From the NCBI GenBank assembly GCA_905221605.1, contig CAJNDS010002827.1, positions 149,235-213,234 on the forward strand: a stretch of DNA of 64,000 bases, written 5' to 3'. The translations under genes were made by a program, and so were the position numbers. Each line of letters begins with the position of its first letter. Positions within the stretch are counted from its first letter, which is position 1. Under the pieces are notes generated by a model, which was not told the origin of the DNA, did no database searches, and saw only the letters and a program-made list of their open reading frames with translations. This DNA comes from Symbiodinium natans (Eukaryota; Sar; Dinophyceae; Suessiales; Symbiodiniaceae). Shown here one piece after another: positions 39,922 to 47,527 of the stretch.

Positions 39922-40948
39922 CGGTTGTCATGAAGCACTTCAAAATGCGCGGGGTCTCGTCCTGCAAAAGGCGGATGGTGTGATGGCAAAAATCTCGGAG
40001 GTCAAGAGGGCTGAAGTGTAAGCCACCCACTATGCGCGAGAGCACATGTGAGGCGTGTTTCAAAGCCCTGCCAGCGTAAAAGCCCGAAGCGTATTGCAAC
40101 AAACCCTGCAGGACCTGGGCAAGCTGCCTGCTAATCTCACCCCTAGAACCAACCTCCCGAAGCTGGGCCACAATGCGCTCGATGCGACCCTGCTTGTTGG
40201 CAAGGCTCACCTCTCCTTGGGCTACCCTGTCCAGGCCCAAGGTCATCCCCAAGACGTCAAAGCTTGGAGCAAAAGCACGACCCTTCACACCCGTCTTGGC
40301 GTGACGCCACCCCAGGCAATCCAAGAAGTCGCTCACAACCGAGTCAGCACTGTCGGCCGTGGCCGCTGGACACAGCAGGGGGTAGTCGTCGAAGTACACC
40401 CCGGAAGGAATCCAGAGCAGTCGATTGATCAAGAACCACAAGCAACGGCTCACCCGGTTAAAGGCATACACTGCTGCGGTGCTGCCAAAAAGCAAGCTAT
40501 TTGACAGGTACAGGGCGTCGCGCCCATCTTCTTGCCGCACTGCTATGACTGCCAGAGGCCGGTGGGCTGGCAGAACTGCAAGCTGTTTATACGCTTTGCT
40601 CAAGTCAAGGCACTTGCCGTGCCACTCCTTCGCCTCGGGGTGCGCCCTGCCCTCGTGGATCTCGCGGGCCACGAACAGGGCCATGGCGGCCAGGTAGTCA
40701 CCGTCTTGCAAACGCAAGTGGATGCTCGATGTGTACCCCGAGTTCAGCTGGGCCTCGAGGCAGTTGTCGATTGGGCGTGCTTTGCCCTCAGCACCCTGGA
40801 AAATGACGAAGCGGCGTATCACCGTCCAGTCCTCTGTCTCGAGTCGGGATGAAACTTCATCCCTGCTGTCAAAATGGCCCCTCAAGGAAACCGAGCGACA
40901 CCTCCTCTTGAGATGCCTCCGCCAAGACTCTTGCCTCCTCAGCATCAA
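39857..40948 (-). pseudogene. element A reverse transcriptase
   Basis: RT signatures: TVIRRFVIFQGAEGKARPID, KCLDLSKAYKQLAVLP, SNSLLFGSTAAVYAFNRV, SGVYFDDYPLLCP (FDD), FDVLGMTLGL. Its N-terminal portion (from EVSLGFLEGPF upstream) is in the 42746-40869 frame, so a frameshift at about 40870 splits RT. It ends in RNase H at LWTDGSWEAG. Confidence 0.8.
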
Positions 40949-42746
40949 TCGGCTCGGACTTGCTCAAAAGCGCCTCCCGTCTGACCTGTGCAGTCTGGAA
41001 GAGTTCGGCTTCAGTCAAGGCCGCGGGCACAAGCTTGTAGTCGAAGCACGGAGGGCACTCTGATACCCCCACCAAAGGCACCCCCTCCTTAAGGAATTTG
41101 ATGGCTCCCATGTCGTCATATCCCTCCGACTGCAACAAAGCCTCAAGGGCAAGGATGGCCTTGCCCTCCATGACCTTGGCCACCGAGCGTGGCATTGATT
41201 TGTGAAGCGCCCTCTCCTCAGCTCGGAATCTGTCCACCTCTCGTCTCACCCTGGCCAGAGCAAGCCGACGCTTCAACTCCACCAGCTTCGGGTCCTTGGT
41301 GAGGTTCTCCCTCAAGGCTGCGAGCGTCACAGCCTCCAAAGGATTGGCAGAATCCATTGGGCGCGGCACCTTCTTCGCCTCATCCACAAACTCAGAAGGA
41401 CTCCTAAGAACCCCCACTTGAACCCAATCCTCACAACCATCCTGCAAAGGCGAGCCACTAGGAGTTCCAGGCTCAAGCGACGAAAAGGCTGAGGTCTCCG
41501 GGATGCTCCCTCCCTGAACAGCGCCTGACAAAATCGGGGCTCCAGGGATGGTCCCTCCCTGAAGGGTGCTAGTGGAACCGGGGGCTTCAGGGATGGTCCC
41601 TCCCTGAAGGGTGCTAGGGGAACCCGGGGGCTCAGGAGCCTCAGAGATGGTCCCTCCCTGAACGGTGCCAGGGGAGAGCGGGGCTCCAGGGATGGTCCCT
41701 CCCTGACGGATGCCTAGGTCCTGCTGCGCCAGAACACCCCCTATCGAACTGCGCAGAAGCTTCAGGTGAGGCAAAGGGGCAAAAGACTGCCGAGGCATCC
41801 ACGTGACCTGGCAGAACTCTGACACGAGAGGAGCATGTCTGCGGTGCTGTCTGCCGGCGAACTGCAAAGCTTGACTCCGCGCGGTGGGTTGGGGGATCAA
41901 CGAAAAACCCGCCGCTAGCGCCCGCTGGGCCACGCAGAGAGAATACCTCTGTGCAAGGATACAAGGATACGCGGCCTCATCCTTGGTTGCAAAACGCACA
42001 CTCCCGCAGTCGACGATCCTGCCCCACGGCTTGTGAAGGTGATTTCCCGGGCAGGATGCCCGGAGCGACTCAAAGCACTTGGGGGAGCACAGCAGCTTGG
42101 TTCCTTTGGGCCTGGAGCCCCCATGGCAGCATTGATCAAAGCACACCTCAGAAAGACGGGGCAGGAGGCGATGACGGGGCTCAGACGGCTCGAACGCCGC
42201 AAGAATCTCCCACAAGAAACTATTGCGCGGGTTCTCAATGCAAACTATGATGCGATTGTCCAGACAATATCTGAGCACTCTATAGCCGAAAGCATAGAGC
42301 CGATTGGCAGTGTCAACTCGACAAGAGTCCACAGAGCCAGGCTGTAAGCTGGGCAGCCCCAGCGGGAATTCGCGGCTGCGCAGGGGAGACGGCCCCTTCT
42401 CTCCATTTGGCAAAGGTCTGCCTCGCGCCTTGCTGCTTGTCCCACACGGCAAACCAAGATGCACGAGGAACGGAGGATGTTTCTTCATCAGATCCCAGAA
42501 AAGGCTCTGCCCTACTTCAGAGGACAGGTCAAGTTGAGCTACAGGCACACAGGAGTCACAATGGTGATGGTCAAAGCTATGCACGTGAAAGCCTGCCTGG
42601 CGCAAGGCACGGGACAACGAACCCTTCCCAGCAAACAACTCAAAGGCGCAGGGAGGCCTAGAAAGTGTTTGTGATGTCTCAAGCGGGATGGGAAGCTCCG
42701 GTGGCAGCAGGAATCCTAAGGCCCGCGCCCTAGCCAGCTCGTCCAA
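40869..42746 (-). CDS. element A C5-methyltransferase-like domain, repeat linker and RT N-terminus
   Basis: 625 codons from a TTG, continuing the oxygenase frame. The methyltransferase-like domain covers about 35-245: FELFAGKGSLSRALRQAGF (SAM motif I), HLGLPCGTSSKARG (motif IV, Cys101), VCIENPRNSFLWE (ENP 171-173), DQCCHGGSRPKGTKLL (motif VIII position). Fine parallels with element B (GLPSLQ, PLRSREFP, PGNHLH..WG) confirm homology. Five imperfect 18-22-residue repeats of GGTIPGAP/EAP follow (41500-41710), then a helical segment and the RT start. DNA cytosine methylation is inferred from motifs. Confidence 0.7.
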   Translation of the reverse strand: MDELARARALGFLLPPELPIPLETSQTLSRPPCAFELFAGKGSLSRALRQAGFHVHSFDHHHCDSCVPVAQLDLSSEVGQSLFWDLMKKHPPFLVHLGLPCGTSSKARGRPLPNGEKGPSPLRSREFPLGLPSLQPGSVDSCRVDTANRLYAFGYRVLRYCLDNRIIVCIENPRNSFLWEILAAFEPSEPRHRLLPRLSEVCFDQCCHGGSRPKGTKLLCSPKCFESLRASCPGNHLHKPWGRIVDCGSVRFATKDEAAYPCILAQRYSLCVAQRALAAGFSLIPQPTARSQALQFAGRQHRRHAPLVSEFCQVTWMPRQSFAPLPHLKLLRSSIGGVLAQQDLGIRQGGTIPGAPLSPGTVQGGTISEAPEPPGSPSTLQGGTIPEAPGSTSTLQGGTIPGAPILSGAVQGGSIPETSAFSSLEPGTPSGSPLQDGCEDWVQVGVLRSPSEFVDEAKKVPRPMDSANPLEAVTLAALRENLTKDPKLVELKRRLALARVRREVDRFRAEERALHKSMPRSVAKVMEGKAILALEALLQSEGYDDMGAIKFLKEGVPLVGVSECPPCFDYKLVPAALTEAELFQTAQVRREALLSKSEPIDAEEARVLAEASQEEVSLGFLEGPF

Positions 42747-43277
42747 GGCTCAGTCTGATGGTAGTTTGACCATGCATCAAAAACTAACGGCTCGGAAGTA
42801 AGCTCATGCACGCTGCCACTCAACTCAAGCTGACCAGAAACCCGCACGTCGTCACCTGGTCCCTCTATCCACAATCCGCCGCCCTTGAAGTCTGTGACTC
42901 GGAACAAGGCATTGGGCCAAGGTGCGTTGCGCCCATCCTTATGAAGAGGGGTCGCACTGTTCGAAAAAGAAGCCACAAGTGGAGAACACATGACCGGGAA
43001 GACGCTCCTGGACGAAGCGGGTCATAATTCGGCTTGCAAGCGGAAAATTGTGACACTCCTTGCGCAACCCCCGAAAACCTCCCTGGGCATAGCAACCAGT
43101 CACGAAAGCACTACGAACTTCACGCGAACCTCCTCGCACCTCATCCTTCGGAAGCAAACCAAAGAGCGACTGAAGGTCGGACTCCGAGATCTGTGCAGCA
43201 CTCTTCAAACGCGTTTGTGCCCAAACCTCAGGATCCACTAAGGACAGATCCCCAGTTTCCAGTGCGCCACAATTCAC
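42716..43277 (-). pseudogene. element A TET/JBP-like oxygenase, frameshifted
   Basis: The first half (43277-42939) has VTGCYAQGGFRGLRKECHNF and SRIMTRFVQERLPGHVFSTC, the conserved N-terminal block. A shift near 42960 leads to ATPLHKDGRNAPWPNALFRV (HxD, His at 42943), FKGGGLWIEGPGDD and AWSNYHQTEPW (distal His), after which the frame breaks again before the Arg-containing strand. Two frame breaks make it inactive unless recoded. Confidence 0.65.
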
Positions 43278-43313
43278 CCCTCCAGAGTCCGGCGCATCCT
43301 CTGGGGGGCCCCG

Positions 43314-44495
43314 TCAAGAACCCCCTTTAGGGCAATTAGCAAAAGGGTGACTTCCAAAGCAGCCCTTACGCCAACACTTGTGGAAACCTTTGAGGCACCT
43401 GCCATTCTTGCACTTGTTCTTGCACCCATGCGTGTTGTATGCAAAGCACAGCGGACGGTTGGCATCGTCCTTCGTTACACACCCCTCGGGAAGATCAAGC
43501 GTCTTGCCAGCGCCTTTCCCCTTTTTCTCCTTGCCAGCGCCCTTTCCTCCCTTGTCCCCTGGCTTGCCCCCATGCAGGAACTGGTGTGGCGGAGGATTCG
43601 GCAAGGGGGCCAAGTATTGCATGATCTCAGGACTACGTGAAAGGCGGGTGATCTCGGCATCAAGAACTGGATCTGTGCCCGCAGGTGCTGTCAACCTGCC
43701 CATCAAGTTATTACTTGCAAGAATGAACAGCTGCTTGTCGGCCTCGATGATCTGTGACAACTGAACTCCTGCAAATCCCTTTGGCTGAACCCGCTGCAAA
43801 ACTGAGAACAGGAACTGAACATGCTCCTCCAGCACACGAAAAGAAGCGAGATTAGCCATGTCGAAAGCCAGCGACCTTCTGCTCCAAGCTTGCCGAAGGC
43901 GCATCTCTGAAGCCACGTCGCACGCGAGCTCATGTGGCTTCATAGTCACCTTCAAGCTATGATCAGCTGCAAGATTGACGCTACTGTCGCGCTTGAGGCA
44001 CTGGGCTTCCTGAGCTCGGCTGATCCACTTGCTAGGAGGATGATATTGCAAAACGCCTGACTCCAGCATCTCAACACAAAGGTCCACGCATGAGTTCGCC
44101 GGCCGGGTCTCAGGAGTGAAGACCAAGCCGCCCAGAGTCCTCTCCTGGCGAGCCTGCCTGTCCATGCGCTCGGCAGCTGCTAACTTCTTCGGATGTCCTT
44201 CCACCCCGGGCTCGATCCGTGACTTGACCTCCTCAATGGCCATGCTGACGCCATCGAAGAGAAGGCGGCGCAGGCTCGCCTTCTGGTAGCCGGTGGGACT
44301 GATGCCAAGACCGTTGATCCACGCGTCCACAGCCTCATCAGTCAAGGTGGTAGGCGTCGCCGACACAGCGAAAGCCAAGCGCCCGAACGTGGTGTAACCA
44401 TTGTCCACTAGGCCCTGGATGGTCTCTTCGGTGAGGCCAATCTTCGTAGCTCTATCCAAGAAAGCCGCCTCTGAATCCAGGTTCGCTGAAGCCAT
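43314..44495 (-). CDS. element A Gag-like nucleic-acid-binding protein
   Basis: 393 codons from ATG. The N-terminus has a helix-turn pattern (EAAFLDRATKIGLTEETIQG, LVDNGYTTFGRLAFAV) shared with element B (FLQRAREIKCPDAVLAELRV). A middle helical region and a Gly/Lys-rich stretch (GGKGAGKEKKGKGAGKT) follow. The C-terminal Cys/His cluster (LCFAYNTHGCKNKCKNGRC, HKCWRKGCFGSHPFANC) resembles CCCH zinc knuckles. It is intact. Position and composition suggest nucleocapsid function. Confidence 0.65.
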   Translation of the reverse strand: MASANLDSEAAFLDRATKIGLTEETIQGLVDNGYTTFGRLAFAVSATPTTLTDEAVDAWINGLGISPTGYQKASLRRLLFDGVSMAIEEVKSRIEPGVEGHPKKLAAAERMDRQARQERTLGGLVFTPETRPANSCVDLCVEMLESGVLQYHPPSKWISRAQEAQCLKRDSSVNLAADHSLKVTMKPHELACDVASEMRLRQAWSRRSLAFDMANLASFRVLEEHVQFLFSVLQRVQPKGFAGVQLSQIIEADKQLFILASNNLMGRLTAPAGTDPVLDAEITRLSRSPEIMQYLAPLPNPPPHQFLHGGKPGDKGGKGAGKEKKGKGAGKTLDLPEGCVTKDDANRPLCFAYNTHGCKNKCKNGRCLKGFHKCWRKGCFGSHPFANCPKGGS

Positions 44496-44878
44496 GATTC
44501 ACACCGTGCGGCGTAGGCACTCAAAGGCTGATCGAATGATCCCTTCGAACTACAATATAATCTGAAAAGAACTCGCCAAAATTTGAAATCTCGGCATGAA
44601 GTCACAGATGAACTGACACCATGCGTGCACGTGTATCCTTAGAAAGCTCTTCCTCGCTGGAGCCTCTCATCTGCCATTGACATGAAAGTCCACTGGATGC
44701 TCAACTGCCATGTCTTTGCAGCAACGCGCCCCCTCTATCGAGTGCCATCTCCCAGGCACTCAGGGTCGCGATCCTCTCGCACATCAGCACCCAGAAGAAC
44801 ACCTCGCTCACAGGGCCGCTCCCAGGCCCCTGAGGTTGTAAACTCCTCTTTTGACTTTCACAGCAGTGATGTCTCTCT

Positions 44879-46993
44879 CTACTCGCCCATGGCGCGCGAA
44901 CACTGCAAGCAGACGTCGGGATCCTCAGCTCCCACGCCCTCATATGAAGAGTATCTCTCGGTGCAAAGCCTCCCGCACAAGAAGACGCCATCCTCCCTCA
45001 AGCAGTGCGCTATGCCCGAAGTCATATGGATTCTACACTTGGCCAGGTCGACGTTCGCAAAAGGAGCCCTCACCAGCTTCGGACCTGGGACGTCGAAAGG
45101 TTCAGGTTCCTCTGGCTCCGAGGCGGAACCATCAGAGTCAGCCTCCAGCTCCACCGGTGGCTCCAAGCCCGAAACTTGCCGCCGTCCTCCCTCAGTACTA
45201 GCCGACTGCACTCCCTTCTCCAAAGCATCCGCCACCTGCATGACACGTGATGCTGGATCCAGATCTGGGTCGAAAGCCCCGCCTCGAATGGTTCGGTAGA
45301 GCGCGAGAACCTTTCCAGCCAAACTCGTGTATGCTTCCCGACTGTAGGTCACCATGCTCTTCACCTTCGGGAGGACGTGGTGGCCCAGAAGCAAGCGTTC
45401 ATCATCGGTCAGCTTTATGATAGTCGATCGCCCTGCCCACGTCAACAAAGTGGTCTTCAAGGAATGCGTGCCGATGCGCTGGTTCTCTACCCCAGTGTCT
45501 GCCAGCCAGTCCTGAATCCAAGCTGTCGCTTCCGCGGAACCCATTTCGGTCGAACCCCAGGTGTCCAGCCTCAATGACCATGTAGGCAGAGCAAAACCAT
45601 CAGCGCCCTCACCAAATGTGAGGCCGCAACTCGCCCTCGCATCTAGCCAAAGTTTTCCCCATCCACACTCTGTCAAGCCTTGCGCAAGAGCTGCATACGG
45701 CGTGAATCGGGTTTTGGCCTCCTTGCTGTGCGAAGTCTTACTTCCCAGTGCTTCGGCGAAAATCAGCTGGCTTTCTCCGTCTCCCAGAAGATGCACAGCC
45801 TTCAATCGCTGTGAGTCCTTCCATCGGCACACCGCATGCAGGCAGAAAAGAACATGACCCAAAACGCAGCGCTCCACCTCTCCAGCTCTCACCATGATGT
45901 GCTCCAGAGTCATGGCCTGTTTGCACTTCAGTGAATCCCTCTGAACCAGGGGCTGCTTTCCCAAGAAGGACGAATGAGCCAGACCCTTGCACCTCGCAGA
46001 AATGACAACCTTGAGATCCATGCACCGGAAATGTACCACGGCATGCATGAAGTGCAGAGCCTCCAAAACATGTGAAGGAGCTGACGCACCGCAGCCACTG
46101 TCCCGCATGGCCGACAGCGCCGAATACAAATCGGACTCTTCCATCCTCCATGGAGATCCAACGCCTTGCTTAAAGAGCTGGACCACCAGACGGTGCAACG
46201 ACCCTGCTCTCTTGGTGAGGGTGCCCGCCGCCTTCTGTGCGAAGGCATCGCAAAAACTAGCTGCCGCCAGATCTTCGTCTTCTAGCTCACCGGTTTTCAG
46301 CATCAAGTGTCTCCCTAGGTTCGTAGCCATAGGGTCCAAGAGCACCATGACCTTGAGCTTCTTTAGGGCATGGTTCCTCTCATCTTCGTCACTACGCACG
46401 ATGCGGATTCTCTGCAGCCTTCGTTGCACAGTCCAAGGAATCTCTTGAAAATCATCACTGCCAAGCTCGACATCAGGATCCGGAGGGTTAACTGTCTCTC
46501 GAATCCCCACGCTGGGGGTCATGGCAAGCCAGCTGGTCAAAGATGCCGTGAACGGGTCGCCTCCAAACACAGGGTGGTCCTGCCAGGCCTGTTTGGGACC
46601 CTCCACCCTCAACTTCTTGAAAGACATCTCCGCAGCCAGTTTAACAAAGGCCTCGTCACTGAGCCGAGCCCGCGTCTTCGAAGAGCTGGCCGGTTCTGCT
46701 ACTTCAGCAGCGCACACAGAAGGCTCTCCCAGATGTTCAAAGGATAAGGGCTTCTCCGGAAAAACACCCACCTCATGGACTGGTGACGAAGGTCTGTCCT
46801 CCCGAACTGCGTTGTACCAATCAGCTTCATCTACCAAAGATGGCTCATAATCAAACAACTCCTCTTCACGGGCAAACTCACCAAAAGGCTTCGGATCCCA
46901 AACACCCCCTGAAATTGAAGGCTCCGAAGGCTGAACCACGTCCCAAGAAGGAGCTGAACCTGCAGGGGAGGATGAAGATTGTGTCTCTTCCAT
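44879..46993 (-). CDS. element A tyrosine recombinase
   Basis: 704 codons from the ATG at 46993. An acidic N-terminus (EETQSSSSPAGSAPSWDVVQ) is followed by the core-binding region and catalytic domain: HAVCRWKDSQRLKAVHL (Arg I), EALGSKTSHSKEAKTRF (beta-hairpin Lys), GTHSLKTTLLTWAG (HxxK in place of HxxR), LLLGHHVLPKV (His), MVTYSREAYTSLAG (Tyr). The C-terminal end has a Cys/His module (AKCRIHMTSGIAHCLREDG, FLCGRLC, VCLQCSRAMG) also found in element B. The enzyme would integrate circular DNA by strand exchange. The frame is uninterrupted. Confidence 0.8.
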   Translation of the reverse strand: MEETQSSSSPAGSAPSWDVVQPSEPSISGGVWDPKPFGEFAREEELFDYEPSLVDEADWYNAVREDRPSSPVHEVGVFPEKPLSFEHLGEPSVCAAEVAEPASSSKTRARLSDEAFVKLAAEMSFKKLRVEGPKQAWQDHPVFGGDPFTASLTSWLAMTPSVGIRETVNPPDPDVELGSDDFQEIPWTVQRRLQRIRIVRSDEDERNHALKKLKVMVLLDPMATNLGRHLMLKTGELEDEDLAAASFCDAFAQKAAGTLTKRAGSLHRLVVQLFKQGVGSPWRMEESDLYSALSAMRDSGCGASAPSHVLEALHFMHAVVHFRCMDLKVVISARCKGLAHSSFLGKQPLVQRDSLKCKQAMTLEHIMVRAGEVERCVLGHVLFCLHAVCRWKDSQRLKAVHLLGDGESQLIFAEALGSKTSHSKEAKTRFTPYAALAQGLTECGWGKLWLDARASCGLTFGEGADGFALPTWSLRLDTWGSTEMGSAEATAWIQDWLADTGVENQRIGTHSLKTTLLTWAGRSTIIKLTDDERLLLGHHVLPKVKSMVTYSREAYTSLAGKVLALYRTIRGGAFDPDLDPASRVMQVADALEKGVQSASTEGGRRQVSGLEPPVELEADSDGSASEPEEPEPFDVPGPKLVRAPFANVDLAKCRIHMTSGIAHCLREDGVFLCGRLCTERYSSYEGVGAEDPDVCLQCSRAMGE

Positions 46994-47319
46994 CACGAAG
47001 ACAGAGGAAGGAGCTCACGAAGGCGATTCTGGGCTCCACGATCACAAGCAGAAAAGCAATACCAATCCCGCTCTCGAAGAAAGATCAGCACCCTCGAGCC
47101 CTCTGCCAAACTGACCAGCACACCCTGCAGTGTAGCAGTCAAGACGTACGTGAAGATGGACGGCGGGCTCTGCAAGCGCCTGAGCAGCAGACCAAGATGG
47201 AAAGAACGAGGTCGGAGCACGACCGGCACCAGGGCAGGGAACCGAGGCACAGCCTCCCAGTCCCAGCTCAGGCTTGATGCACTCGAATCTTCAGAGGACC
47301 AAGCGCTCGCGTCCATCAA

Positions 47320-47363
47320 CAAGAAAATTTTCCTTCCCCTGGCTCAAAGAAAGGTTTGAGACT
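47320..47363 (-). repeat. element A repeat A1, truncated at the trans-splice site
   Basis: 44 bp identical to 38774-38817. Identity ends exactly where leader sequence begins; the terminal CT is shared by leader and acceptor. Confidence 0.8.
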
Positions 47364-47379
47364 TGAGCCAAAATGGCTA
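47362..47379 (-). other. DinoSL (spliced leader) relic
   Basis: The minus strand reads TAGCCATTTTGGCTCAAG, identical to the 3' 18 nt of the 22-nt dinoflagellate spliced leader. It is followed directly by TCTCAAACC of element A. Only the first four leader bases are missing. Confidence 0.9.
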
Positions 47380-47527
47380 AGACCGCCACTGGTGGTAGGG
47401 GCCACGAGTCCTTAAGGCGGGCACGCAGGGGGACAGGACACGAAACACATGGAGGGATTCGTACTCGCAAAATGCGAGCATGTTCGGGCACACGGGGCCC
47501 CGTCACCGAGGCCTTCGGCTGACTACC
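47380..47527. repeat. 148-bp direct repeat flanking element A, 5' side
   Basis: Partner of 38334-38481. It starts at the base next to the DinoSL relic (47379). Confidence 0.85.

Larger units (their letters stand above)
38480..47379 (-). mobile_element. tyrosine-recombinase retrotransposon A, inserted in B as a copy of a trans-spliced transcript
   Basis: Minus-strand order: DinoSL relic, 44-bp A1 remnant, YR (46993-44879), Gag-like (44495-43314), TET/JBP-like (43277-42716), methyltransferase-like (42746-40869), RT (40948-39857), RNase H (39921-39412), B1 (39402-39125), A2, B2 (38757-38480). The same architecture as element B makes them relatives. Several ORFs are frameshifted. The 5' end begins with spliced-leader sequence instead of a full A1, so the inserted molecule derived from processed RNA. 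Confidence 0.82.
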
